From NCBI GenBank assembly GCA_040752515.1, contig JBFMGQ010000018.1, forward strand, positions 1-63,599: 63,599 nt of DNA. The letters are read 5' to 3'. Position 1 is the stretch's first letter. Every line of letters starts with the position of its first letter. The notes beneath the pieces are model-generated. The model made no database searches and had not been told where the DNA came from. It saw only the letters and a program-made list of their open reading frames with translations. Position numbers and translations under genes: made by a program. Positions 16,482 to 25,560 of this stretch are shown here, in pieces. This DNA is from Tenuifilum sp040752515 (GTDB lineage Bacteria > Bacteroidota > Bacteroidia > Bacteroidales > Tenuifilaceae).

Positions 16482-17336
16482 ATGCAGGCCAATGAGTTTG
16501 TCGACTACTATAAGCTGCAACTTACCGACGACGAGTTTAAACGCCTTAGCGCCTTAATCTATAAGGAGAGCGGCATTAAGTTACCTCCCATTAAGAAGGT
16601 TATGCTTCAGTGCCGTCTTCAGAAAAGGCTAAAGCATTTAAATATAAATTCATTTAAAGTATACATCGATTACCTGTTTAGCCGGGAAGGCTTTGATAGT
16701 GAAATTATTCATATGTTGGATGTTGTAAGCACCAACAAAACTGATTTTTTCCGTGAACCTGCCCATTTCGAGTTTTTAACCAACGAATTACTTCCCGAGT
16801 ATTACGGAGTAAATAAATCAGGCATATTTAAGGTATGGAGTGCCGGATGCTCAAGCGGCGAAGAACCCTATACCCTTGCCATGGTGCTTTTTGAATTTGC
16901 CGAAACGCACCCCGGCTTTAACTTTTCCATTTTTGCCACCGACATTTCGACCCGAATCCTACAATCGGCAATAGATGCTATTTATAAAGAGGAGAAAGTT
17001 GAAGGCATACCCTTGTCGTTAAAGCGGAAGTACATGCTTAGGAGTAAAGATCGAACCAATCCAACCATTAAAATGGCTCCGCATGTCCGTTCAAAGGTAA
17101 GCTTTGCACGTTTAAACCTCATGGATTCAAGCTACGACACCAAGGACTTGTTCGATATAGTTTTTTGCCGAAATGTGCTTATTTATTTCGATAGAAATAC
17201 ACAGGAAACTGTTATTAACAAGCTATGCCAACGAATTAAGCCAAACGGTTACCTAATTTTGGGGCATTCGGAATCGATCCTAAATATGAATGTACCGTTA
17301 AAACAGGTAAAACCTACTATTTACCGGAAAGTATAA
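16482..17336 (+). CDS. cheR: CheR receptor methyltransferase
   Basis: A 284-residue CheR: N-terminal helical domain (about 1-85), then the SAM-binding domain with VWSAGCSSGEEPYTLAM, FATDIS, and DIVFCRNVLIYFD near the end. The length matches the short form without TPR extension. It methylates glutamates of chemoreceptors using S-adenosylmethionine, opposing CheB. No receptor with a canonical methylation helix and no pentapeptide-tethered receptor is encoded in the window. Confidence 0.95.
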   Translation: MQANEFVDYYKLQLTDDEFKRLSALIYKESGIKLPPIKKVMLQCRLQKRLKHLNINSFKVYIDYLFSREGFDSEIIHMLDVVSTNKTDFFREPAHFEFLTNELLPEYYGVNKSGIFKVWSAGCSSGEEPYTLAMVLFEFAETHPGFNFSIFATDISTRILQSAIDAIYKEEKVEGIPLSLKRKYMLRSKDRTNPTIKMAPHVRSKVSFARLNLMDSSYDTKDLFDIVFCRNVLIYFDRNTQETVINKLCQRIKPNGYLILGHSESILNMNVPLKQVKPTIYRKV

Positions 17337-17347
17337 AAATTACTACT

Positions 17348-18259
17348 ATGGCTAAAAAACCTGAAGAATTAACCGATAGCGAACTTCTTGCTGAACTCCA
17401 GCGTAGGTTTGAACTTAACAAGAAAGCACTCGATGAGCTAAAAGTTCTGAATGCTGAGCTAAAGCAGGTAAACAAGAAACTTGAAGAGTCAGAAGCCTTG
17501 AAGTCGCACTTTATTTCCAATATCACCAATGAAATAATCAATCCATTCACATCCATAATTGGGCTATCAAAAGCAATCTTATCGGTTGATAAGGAGAATT
17601 GGAAGAAAGTCATTTCCATGGTTGCGCTCATCCATTCGGAGGCCTTTAACCTTGATTTTCAGCTTCGTAACATTTTTGTGGCAGCAAAAATAGAGGCAGG
17701 CGAAATTCAGCCTGAGATTATGCAGGTTGATGTAAACAATCTGCTCGAAAGTGTTATTGAGTCGTTCAAGTATGAGCTTCGCAAAAAGAATTTAAAGGTT
17801 GAATATTCCTACAACTCAGATGCATCTATCGATAACCCGAAGATTTTTAAAACCGACCCTGAGAAGTTAAAACTAATAATAGCTAACCTACTAAGCAATG
17901 CTGTGAATTTCAGCTTTGAGGGAGGCATTATTGAGATAATTGCACGGCGTAAGGCTAACCTGCTTACTATTAGTGTAAAAGACCACGGTATTGGCATTTC
18001 AAAAGAAAATCACAAGATAATATTCGATAGGTTTAAACGCCTCGATACCGGGATAAATTCCTTAAACCGTGGTCATGGATTAGGGTTATCGGTAAATAAA
18101 GCAATTATCGATATGCTAAACGGTAGCATTGAGATTGAGAGCGAACTTGGGAAGGGTGCTTGTTTTACCATATCAATCCCAGAGCCCAACGTTGATACCG
18201 ATGACCTAGCAACCGATGCTAATGAGATGTTTTTCGATCAGGATGCAGAAATTTTTTAA
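17348..18259 (+). CDS. Histidine-kinase-like ATPase without acceptor His
   Basis: A 303-residue soluble protein: an N-terminal coiled coil (about 10-50), a HisKA-like helix pair and a HATPase domain (about 140-285) with intact N box (ANLLSNAVNFS), G1 (DHGIGIS), F box (FDRFKR) and G2 (GHGLGLSV). The H-box region reads HFISNITNEIINPFTSIIGL, where normal kinases read SHEIRTPLN; Asn61 stands at the phospho-His position. It therefore probably binds ATP but cannot autophosphorylate on the usual residue. The acidic tail ends FFDQDAEIF, resembling the tail of the coiled-coil protein in the same operon. Its role may be regulatory or a non-His kinase; this is open. Confidence 0.8.
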   Translation: MAKKPEELTDSELLAELQRRFELNKKALDELKVLNAELKQVNKKLEESEALKSHFISNITNEIINPFTSIIGLSKAILSVDKENWKKVISMVALIHSEAFNLDFQLRNIFVAAKIEAGEIQPEIMQVDVNNLLESVIESFKYELRKKNLKVEYSYNSDASIDNPKIFKTDPEKLKLIIANLLSNAVNFSFEGGIIEIIARRKANLLTISVKDHGIGISKENHKIIFDRFKRLDTGINSLNRGHGLGLSVNKAIIDMLNGSIEIESELGKGACFTISIPEPNVDTDDLATDANEMFFDQDAEIF

Positions 18260-18268
18260 GACGCTTTG

Positions 18269-18775
18269 ATGGACGAGTTAAAGTCACATTACCTATACCC
18301 TGCATCGCTTTTTGCCGATAGAGAGCCACATGTTGTTACCACAATACTTGGCTCATGTGTAGCTGTATGTCTTTACGATCCCGAATTAAAGCAGGGAGGC
18401 ATTAACCATTACATGCTTCCGCTTTGGAATGGACAAGGGCTTGCAAGCCCAAGGTATGGGAACATAGCCATTGAGCGCCTGATTGAAAGGATGACAGCTT
18501 TAGGTTCAAAAAAGGATAACCTTAAAGCAAAGGTATTTGGGGGAGGTGAAGTGTTAGAAACCAATTTCGATAGCTTTCATATAGGCCAACGTAACATTGC
18601 TATTGCCATGGAGTTGCTGGCGGAACATGGTATTCCTATTGTTGCTAAAAGTGTTGGTGGTAAACAGGGAAGAAAAATTGAGTATAACACTGCCACCGGT
18701 GAGGTACGGCATAAGTTTATTCAAAAATCATTAAATTCGGAAGAGGCCAAGAGCATTGGTTCAAAAAAAACATAA
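18269..18775 (+). CDS. cheD: CheD chemoreceptor glutamine deamidase
   Basis: A 168-residue CheD from the ATG at 18269 (a TTG just before it is the longer option). The catalytic Cys30 in TILGSCVAVCLYD and His47 in GGINHYMLP have the same 17-residue spacing as C27/H44 of Thermotoga CheD. CheD deamidates receptor glutamines and in some species binds CheC or CheY-P; no cheC is seen here. It lies nine bases after the kinase-like gene. The C-terminal 20 residues are a polar extension. Confidence 0.93.
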   Translation: MDELKSHYLYPASLFADREPHVVTTILGSCVAVCLYDPELKQGGINHYMLPLWNGQGLASPRYGNIAIERLIERMTALGSKKDNLKAKVFGGGEVLETNFDSFHIGQRNIAIAMELLAEHGIPIVAKSVGGKQGRKIEYNTATGEVRHKFIQKSLNSEEAKSIGSKKT

Positions 18776-18828
18776 ATGTATGGAGGAATTAATCATTGGT
18801 TTTTTTTTATTATTTTAAATGATGGTAT

Positions 18829-19923
18829 ATGGCTGATGTGATAAATAAAATAAAGGTTTTAATAGTTGACGATTCAGCATTAGTAAGGCAAACACTAACT
18901 GAAATAATCTTGTCTGACCCAGAATTGGAGGTTATTGGAACAGCTGCTGATCCATACTTTGCAGCCCGGAAAATGGCTGAGGTTGCACCCGATGTAATTA
19001 CCCTTGATATTGAAATGCCCCGCATGGATGGGCTTACCTTTTTGCGTAAAATAATGTCGCAACACCCTATTCCAGTGGTAATAATCTCAAGCCTTACGAG
19101 CAAGGCTACCGAAATGGGAATGCGTGCCCTTGAGTATGGCGCCGTTGAACTGATTACCAAGCCACAGGTAAATACTAAAGCGTTTCTCGAAGAGTCGAAG
19201 GTTATTATTTGCGACGCCATAAAAGCAGCTGCACGGACTAGAATTGCTCGCCGTAAAATACTTACCCCACCGGTAGTTGAGCCCAAGCATTCTGCCGATG
19301 TCATTATACCAAAGCAACTCGTTTCACCAATCTCAATAACCACTACTGAGAAAGTAATTGCAGTTGGTGCCTCAACCGGTGGAACTGAGGCTATAGCCAC
19401 ATTCCTTCAGGCTATGCCAGTCGATTGCCCCGGTATTGTTATAGTTCAACACATGCCCGAGAAATTTACCACTTCGTTTGCCAATCGTCTAAACGATATT
19501 TGCAAAATTTCCGTTAAGGAAGCGCAGAATGGCGATGCAGTGCTACCTGGTCATGCACTAATTGCTCCCGGAAACTACCACATGATGCTAAAGCGCAGTG
19601 GAGCACGATACTTTGTTGAGGTTATTCAAGGCCCACTGGTTAACAGGCATAGACCTTCGGTTGATGTTCTATTTCGCAGTGTTGCCCGCTTTGCTGCACA
19701 AAATGCAATAGGCGTTATAATGACCGGTATGGGCGACGATGGCGCAAAAGGTTTGCTGGAAATGAAAGAGGCTGGCGCCTACACTATTGCACAGGACGAA
19801 AAATCGTGTGTGGTGTATGGTATGCCCCGCGAGGCAGTAAAACTTGATGCCGCCCATGCAATCCTGCCATTGAATGATATTGCTAGCCATATTATTCAGA
19901 GAGTTAAAAGCCGACCGAGCTAA
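18829..19923 (+). CDS. cheB: CheB receptor methylesterase
   Basis: A 364-residue two-domain CheB. The receiver (1-125) has Asp60 in TLDIEMPRMDG; the methylesterase domain (about 170-360) carries the triad Ser182 (VGASTGGTEA), His208 (QHMPEKF) and Asp304 (MGDDGAKG), with the same spacings (26 and 96) as Salmonella S164/H190/D286. Phosphorylation by CheA activates removal of methyl groups from receptors. It is separated from cheD by 53 bases with a T-rich stretch, but is likely still part of the operon. Confidence 0.95.
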   Translation: MADVINKIKVLIVDDSALVRQTLTEIILSDPELEVIGTAADPYFAARKMAEVAPDVITLDIEMPRMDGLTFLRKIMSQHPIPVVIISSLTSKATEMGMRALEYGAVELITKPQVNTKAFLEESKVIICDAIKAAARTRIARRKILTPPVVEPKHSADVIIPKQLVSPISITTTEKVIAVGASTGGTEAIATFLQAMPVDCPGIVIVQHMPEKFTTSFANRLNDICKISVKEAQNGDAVLPGHALIAPGNYHMMLKRSGARYFVEVIQGPLVNRHRPSVDVLFRSVARFAAQNAIGVIMTGMGDDGAKGLLEMKEAGAYTIAQDEKSCVVYGMPREAVKLDAAHAILPLNDIASHIIQRVKSRPS

Positions 19924-19978
19924 GTTATGGTTAAATTTTAGCCTAAATAATTCTTTCATTTGAATTCCATGCAATAGA

Positions 19979-20011
19979 TTTGTGTTTTAGTTGAAAAATT
20001 CCTTATTTTTA
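19979..20011 (+). promoter_or_regulatory. Candidate promoter of the GAF/PAS membrane protein gene
   Basis: TTTG at 19979-19982, 21 bases, then TATTTTTA at 20004-20011 (7 of 8 to TAnnTTTG); the ATG is at 20034. This suggests that the last gene of the cluster can be transcribed separately from cheB. Confidence 0.4.
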
Positions 20012-20033
20012 AGCATCAAAAATTGGGGCATAC

Positions 20034-22316
20034 ATGAAATCTAAACACTCTCTGAAATACATTATACAAGGAAGTCTCCTTGGGTTTAGTGTTGGGATAG
20101 GTTTTCTTGTAATTTCTTATATCATAGGAATTTTATACTATGGTTTAGCATTAACTCCGGGAGGTATTTCGGATTTGCATCGCTTAATGCCTTTATTTTA
20201 TCTACTCGATTTTTTACCGTTACTCCTTGGTGCCGTAGGGTTTTTTGTTTACAGAAAAGTATCGTTACGCATTCAGGATTACGAAACATCATTACAGGAA
20301 AATATTAGTAAAGAGCGGAAACTTTATCGTTTTGTAGAGAAGTTGCGCGAAGGTGATGTGGATGCTGAATTCTCACCCGATGAAACCGACGCCCTTGGCA
20401 AAGCCATTGTTAGCTTACGCAACGATATCCGCCAGAGCAGAATTGAGGAAGAAAAAAGGAAAAAAGAAGATGAACAACGGCGTTGGGCGGCTGAGGGTAT
20501 GGCTCTCTTTGGCGAAATACTCCGCCAAAACAACGATAATATCGAAGAGTTAACCTTTCAGGTTATTCGCAATCTTGTAAACTACGTTGGTGCAAATCAG
20601 GCCGCATTCTATCTTTTAGAAGACGACGATGAAACCGATGTACATTTCCGGATGACAGCCTGCTATGCCTATGAACGAAGAAAGTATGCCGATAGAATTA
20701 TACCCTGGGGCGATGGACTTATTGGTGCATGTGCCTTGGAAAAGGAAAAGATCATTTTAAAAAAGGTTCCCGATGGTTATTTGAATATTACTAGCGGACT
20801 TGGTAAGGCTAATCCCAAATTTCTGATGCTTATTCCTCTTAAGATGAACGATATGGTTCATGGTGTAATTGAATTGGCATCGTTTAATCCTTTTGAAAAG
20901 TATCAGGAGGAATTTATCGATAAGGTTTCTGAAAGTGTTGCAACTACTATTGCCACTGTAAAAATCAATATACGAACTGCAAAACTATTAAAGGAATCGC
21001 GCGAGCAGGCCGAGGAGTTGGCGCTTAAGGAGGAACAAATGCGCCAAAACATGGAAGAACTTCAGGCTACGCAGGAAGAGGCAAGTCGTCAGTCGGCCAA
21101 ATTCATCAGCTTCTCCAATTCTGTTAACCATACCATGATTCGTGCCGATTTTGATGTGGATGGCACTTTGCTTTACGCTAATACTAAGTTTTTACAAAAA
21201 CTTGAGTACGTATCCAACAGTGAAGTGGAAGGTAAACACATATCGATGTTTATCAACAAGAAGGATAGACATTGGTTCGATGATATCTGGAATACCCTTA
21301 GCAAAGGTGGTAAGCATTTTGAGGGCGACATGAAGTTACTTACACGCAATGGTAACGATTTGTGGACAATTGCCACTTTCACCTGTGTGAGAAACGAAGC
21401 CGGTGGTGTGGAAAAAATCCTTTTCCTGGGAATTGACACAACCGATCAAAAGAAGCTAAGCCTCGACTACGAAGGTCAAATTAGTGCGCTTAACCGTTCG
21501 TCAATTAAAGCAGAGTTTTCGCCAACAGGCGATTTAATTGATGCCAATGAGAAGTTCCTGCTTACCCTTTCCTACAACCTTAATGCTGCCAAGGAAAAGT
21601 CAATCTTTGAACTTGTACCTTCGTCGGAACGAAAGAATATTGAGCGCGTTTGGGATGATGTGATACATGGAATCCCATACGAGGGGCAATTTCGTGTGCT
21701 CACCAGCAATGGCGATGAACGCTGGTTCCGCTGTACCTTTACAGCAGTGAACGATATGTACGATGAGGTGGCTAAGGTGATTTTGATTGCCAACGATATC
21801 ACTCGTGAAAAACACATGGAGTTTGAAACCCAACGTCAAACGGAGCAACTCAAAAAGCAGGAAGAACAGCTACGTCAGAGTGAAATTGAACTGAGCAAGA
21901 AGTTACGCGAGGCCAAGGAAGAGGTTAGGAACCAGTTTAAAGAGATTGAAAAGGTTAAAATACGGAACGAAAAAACGCTGGAGGGTTTCCTTGATGCCAT
22001 AATAACTACCGACCACGATGGCATTGTGCAGTTTTTCAACAAGGCTGCCGAAGAACTCTTTGAGGTTAAGCGCGAACAGGTGATAGGCCAAAGTGTGAGG
22101 ATTTTATTCCCCGATAACGCAGCCGATACCGATGAGTTTCTTGATGCCTATCTGGACCCAAACAAGGAAAAGATTACCGGACAAAGAAAGGAAATTACCA
22201 TTCTAACCAAAAGCGGCAAAGAGTTACCAGTTTTAATGTTAATAACCGAAGCTAAAGTGGGTAGGGAAATCACCTACACCGCATTCATTCAGAACATATC
22301 GGTTGACTTGTTTTAA
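20034..22316 (+). CDS. Membrane GAF/PAS sensor protein without output domain
   Basis: A 760-residue protein: two membrane helices (about 10-35 and 57-77) with a short loop, a HAMP-like/linker segment, a coiled coil, a GAF domain (about 170-320), a second coiled coil with EEQMRQNMEELQATQEEA, and three PAS domains (about 365-470, 490-600, 650-755). It ends right after the last PAS. There is no HisKA/HATPase, GGDEF, EAL or chemoreceptor signalling tip. The EELQATQEEA linker is common in PAS-containing receptors. Placed at the end of the Che cluster, it may be a sensor for this pathway acting through partners, but that is inference. A bidirectional terminator follows. Confidence 0.75.
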   Translation: MKSKHSLKYIIQGSLLGFSVGIGFLVISYIIGILYYGLALTPGGISDLHRLMPLFYLLDFLPLLLGAVGFFVYRKVSLRIQDYETSLQENISKERKLYRFVEKLREGDVDAEFSPDETDALGKAIVSLRNDIRQSRIEEEKRKKEDEQRRWAAEGMALFGEILRQNNDNIEELTFQVIRNLVNYVGANQAAFYLLEDDDETDVHFRMTACYAYERRKYADRIIPWGDGLIGACALEKEKIILKKVPDGYLNITSGLGKANPKFLMLIPLKMNDMVHGVIELASFNPFEKYQEEFIDKVSESVATTIATVKINIRTAKLLKESREQAEELALKEEQMRQNMEELQATQEEASRQSAKFISFSNSVNHTMIRADFDVDGTLLYANTKFLQKLEYVSNSEVEGKHISMFINKKDRHWFDDIWNTLSKGGKHFEGDMKLLTRNGNDLWTIATFTCVRNEAGGVEKILFLGIDTTDQKKLSLDYEGQISALNRSSIKAEFSPTGDLIDANEKFLLTLSYNLNAAKEKSIFELVPSSERKNIERVWDDVIHGIPYEGQFRVLTSNGDERWFRCTFTAVNDMYDEVAKVILIANDITREKHMEFETQRQTEQLKKQEEQLRQSEIELSKKLREAKEEVRNQFKEIEKVKIRNEKTLEGFLDAIITTDHDGIVQFFNKAAEELFEVKREQVIGQSVRILFPDNAADTDEFLDAYLDPNKEKITGQRKEITILTKSGKELPVLMLITEAKVGREITYTAFIQNISVDLF

Positions 22317-22325
22317 GGATATTTT

Positions 22326-23783
22326 TTACTTACTAAGCATCTCTTTAATCCAGGAGATGCTTATTTCTTTTCGATAAGTGTGATAAGCAAAGGCAACAGA
22401 AAAAACAAAAATTAAGGAGTAAACTATTGTCGAATTAAATGCTTCAACTAAAAACATTGCAAAAATTAGCATGACAATTACGCTTAATGGATAATATAGA
22501 AGTTTGGCTTTATTTGCCTTAAATTGGTAAAACCTCTTTACAAAAAAGAACATTAGCCATACCTGCAAAACCTTTGTTACAAAATTCGCTAGAACCGCTC
22601 CATTTATTCCATTGAGATTTACCAAGAAATATGTTGCAGCAATTTGAAAAGCTGCAGTTGCTGCAAATACTTTTGGGAGTATCGTGGTCTTTTGAAAGTA
22701 GTAAACCGGAGCCACAATTACGTAGTACCAGGTTCTTACTACCATCCCCGCAAAAAGTAGTGGCAACAAAGGAAACGATTGGTATAAATCGCTGTTATTC
22801 ACAACTAGTGGAACAAGGAATGGAATTAGGATTAAATATAGAGGTATTAAGGTTAGGTTTATGAGTGTGAAAGCGTGAAAATACTTGTTAATCTCAATGT
22901 TTCCAGAGGATTCATTTTTTTTGTTTTTCCAAATCTCAAATACCTTTGGCAAAATAGCGGCCGATAGGCCATTCTGAAGGAACTCAATAGCCAAGGTAAT
23001 TTTAATGGCAAAATCGAAAACAGCCACTGACGACTGGTTTAGCAAACCCAGAATAATATACCGGTCAATGTTTGAAATAACCCAGTATAGGATATTATGG
23101 AGGTATATAGGTGCACTATACTTGACAAGATGTTTAAATACATTGTGATTCCATCTTAAGTTTCCGTGTTTTACAAAGAAAACCGAGGCCCAAATAAAAG
23201 TGGCAAGTGCACCTGCAAATCTTCCCCAAATAGGACCGGCCAGCGAAAGCGGGAAAAGGAATAATCCCCCAATTGAAACTGTAATGACTAATGTAAAATG
23301 CAAAATATTTGACCAAAAGTAAGGTTTAGGCTTTTCCCGGAAAATTAGGTGGCTGGTGTATGCTTTAAAAATTCCATTGAAAAATCCTGTAATAACCGAG
23401 ATAAACCCATAGGGCATGAATTCAATCGACTTTGCAGGGTAAAATAATCCAAACAGTAAATTACCGGCTATGCCCAGGATGACACTGAGTAAGGAACCAT
23501 AAATTATCAAAAAAAGGAACGATGTTCCTAAAAATTTTTTCTCGTTATTCTTGTCGTTTCGGTAATGTATATATGTATTACCCAGAAAACTTTCGGCAGA
23601 AAATGAGAACAGAATTCGGGCAAGTTCACTTAATATAATAAAAATGGCTAATAGACCAAAATCGTCGGTACTAAGTAAATTTTTGTTACCGTAAAATGGA
23701 AGCAAAAGAATGCTCGAAGCAAAAGGCAGCGCTCCAATAACCGTGTAGGTAACTGATGATTTTATGAATGATTTTGATACCAT
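22326..23783 (-). CDS. Polysaccharide flippase (Wzx-like, MATE/MVF superfamily)
   Basis: About 485 residues from the ATG at 23783, with roughly 12-14 hydrophobic segments and the layout of lipid-linked oligosaccharide flippases (FIKSSVTYTVIGALPFASSI at the start). Such proteins move undecaprenyl-linked glycan units across the inner membrane. The start overlaps the stop of the glycosyltransferase gene (TGATG), so translation is coupled. With the glycosyltransferase and methyltransferase it forms a small surface-glycan module at the end of a housekeeping gene run. No polymerase or further glycosyltransferase is in the window. Confidence 0.85.
   Translation of the reverse strand: MVSKSFIKSSVTYTVIGALPFASSILLLPFYGNKNLLSTDDFGLLAIFIILSELARILFSFSAESFLGNTYIHYRNDKNNEKKFLGTSFLFLIIYGSLLSVILGIAGNLLFGLFYPAKSIEFMPYGFISVITGFFNGIFKAYTSHLIFREKPKPYFWSNILHFTLVITVSIGGLFLFPLSLAGPIWGRFAGALATFIWASVFFVKHGNLRWNHNVFKHLVKYSAPIYLHNILYWVISNIDRYIILGLLNQSSVAVFDFAIKITLAIEFLQNGLSAAILPKVFEIWKNKKNESSGNIEINKYFHAFTLINLTLIPLYLILIPFLVPLVVNNSDLYQSFPLLPLLFAGMVVRTWYYVIVAPVYYFQKTTILPKVFAATAAFQIAATYFLVNLNGINGAVLANFVTKVLQVWLMFFFVKRFYQFKANKAKLLYYPLSVIVMLIFAMFLVEAFNSTIVYSLIFVFSVAFAYHTYRKEISISWIKEMLSK
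22335..22362. terminator. Bidirectional terminator, PAS protein / flippase
   Basis: Perfect 9-bp stem AAGCATCTC/GAGATGCTT with a 10-base loop between converging genes, overlapping the last codons of the flippase gene. T-rich sequence follows on both strands (TTATTTCTTTT on plus; AGTAAGTAAAAAAT on minus, less convincing). Confidence 0.6.
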
Positions 23784-24841
23784 CAAATCCTATTAAACTC
23801 TTCAATTACTTGTGCCAATTTACTAATTCTATCCATTTCACTGAAATTATTAACAATTCGGTCGTGTGCTTGCAAACGCAATAATGCTTTCTTTTCATTG
23901 TTTAAGTTCAAGGCATTTCTGATGGAAAGTGAAAGTTCGTTAGGGTCCCTTTTACTTAGAGTAAATCCTATATTCTCAGTGATTGTTGGCATTGCGCCTA
24001 CTGGTGATATTATGGGAATACAACCAAACGACATGGCTTCGCATAGGGCATTGGGAAACCCTTCGGAAATGGATACTTGAATAACAAATTCCGATTGGAG
24101 GTATTTTTCAGTGAGTGAGTCACTTGATGTGGGAGAGAGTATTTTAACATTGGTTGGAATATCAAGTGTATTTTTTATCTCATTGTCGATACCAATAATG
24201 GTAAAAATTGCTTCAGGAAATTCGCGGGCACATTCAAGTATTAAATCAATACCCTTTAGCACTATGCGTGTTTTATTGTTAACCAATGCCACAGTGATAA
24301 AACTATTGGGTATTCGATTTGAAGTTTCTATGGTTTTCTTGGAAACCTTTGGATTGTAACCATTATAAATAGTTCTTACAGGAGTATTAATTGGCTTAAA
24401 GTGATTTTTTATGCCTTGTTTACTGTTATCATAGTATGAATTTGTAAATTCCATTAACGATTCATGAACAGGGAGTAAGCATGTAGCATATTTTATCGAG
24501 ACGTAAATTGCTTTTCTTAAAAGAGGTTTCCTAAGGCTACCGTAGTTTAAAGTTGGATAATACACACAATCGGTTCCTCCAAGTATTATAAATACTTTCT
24601 TATGAAAAATTTTACCAAACAGAACTGGAATTACTGACCAGTAACCTGCAAACATTATAATTATCGCATCAATTTTGTTTAATCGAAAAGTTAAGTAAAT
24701 GAATTGTTTAAGAAAATTCATTGGGGTATTTAGGGCGTTCCAAGGGTAATTCAAGGTATAGACCTTGAACCTATCCGAAAGTAATGAAATATCTTTACTA
24801 ACAAAACTGGGATTACCTGATGAGATGTATAGGATATTCAT
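23783..24841 (-). CDS. Glycosyltransferase family 4
   Basis: A 352-residue GT-B fold glycosyltransferase: an N-terminal Rossmann half, then the C-terminal donor-binding half with VIQVSISEGFPNALCEAMSF, the E-x7-E pattern of GT4 enzymes, and PIISPVGAMPTI. It transfers a sugar from a nucleotide-sugar donor; donor and acceptor are not predictable. It lies between methyltransferase and flippase genes, one base or less apart from each, as a single unit. Confidence 0.88.
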   Translation of the reverse strand: MNILYISSGNPSFVSKDISLLSDRFKVYTLNYPWNALNTPMNFLKQFIYLTFRLNKIDAIIIMFAGYWSVIPVLFGKIFHKKVFIILGGTDCVYYPTLNYGSLRKPLLRKAIYVSIKYATCLLPVHESLMEFTNSYYDNSKQGIKNHFKPINTPVRTIYNGYNPKVSKKTIETSNRIPNSFITVALVNNKTRIVLKGIDLILECAREFPEAIFTIIGIDNEIKNTLDIPTNVKILSPTSSDSLTEKYLQSEFVIQVSISEGFPNALCEAMSFGCIPIISPVGAMPTITENIGFTLSKRDPNELSLSIRNALNLNNEKKALLRLQAHDRIVNNFSEMDRISKLAQVIEEFNRI

Positions 24842-24842
24842 T

Positions 24843-25550
24843 TTAAAAGACCCTTAATAATAATTTCTTTATAATTCTGAAGGGTAGGGGAACTGTTTTA
24901 TTGTAGTTAATATTTATATCTTCTTGCAAAGGGCTAATCCAGTAATATGAATAATCGGGTGTTTGATAAAAAATACTGTAATCCTTTTTTTCCTCAATAA
25001 TAAATTTATTTGAACATAAATGGTCATAGAGAATAGTAGAATAAATCGACTGATCAACTATCTGCAAACTTTCTGGATTTGTCTCTCTTAAATACTTTAT
25101 CAGGTTAGGGTGGGGAATATTTATAAAAATTTTTGTGTTGCTATGGCTTAAACGATTTAGATTGGAAAACAGCAAATGGTATCGTTCAATTGGAATGTGT
25201 TCAATTACATCGGCAAGAATAATGTAATCGAATTTCTCGTTTATAGTAAGATTTTCCGAAGCATCGGCAACCATTAACCTAATTCGTTTCGATTTAAATC
25301 GACTTCGGGCAATTTCGATATTCTTTGGGCTTATATCCAGCGCTGAAATTTCGGCGTTAGGGGCTATATGCTGCAATATATCGGTTAGAGTTCCTATTCC
25401 ACAACCTATTTCAAGAATTTTATTGGATTTACTAATACCCTTATTCTTAAGGTTCTTGGCTATTGTATAATGTCGTAGATTTTTACCTGTTTTAACCTGT
25501 TTGTACGAAAAATCATCGTAAAACTTTGCGGTGGTTTTCTGGCTATCCAT
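24843..25550 (-). CDS. SAM-dependent methyltransferase (class I)
   Basis: A 235-residue protein with the class I Rossmann motifs: ILEIGCGIGTLTDIL (motif I), ISALDISPKNIEIAR and FDYIILADVIEHIPIE. The closest general type is the small-molecule/sugar methyltransferases found in glycan loci. It is 10 bases downstream of folD and followed by the glycosyltransferase gene, so it may modify the same glycan. An alternative role in lipid or quinone methylation cannot be excluded. Confidence 0.82.
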   Translation of the reverse strand: MDSQKTTAKFYDDFSYKQVKTGKNLRHYTIAKNLKNKGISKSNKILEIGCGIGTLTDILQHIAPNAEISALDISPKNIEIARSRFKSKRIRLMVADASENLTINEKFDYIILADVIEHIPIERYHLLFSNLNRLSHSNTKIFINIPHPNLIKYLRETNPESLQIVDQSIYSTILYDHLCSNKFIIEEKKDYSIFYQTPDYSYYWISPLQEDININYNKTVPLPFRIIKKLLLRVF

Positions 25551-25560
25551 TTGTTGAGTT

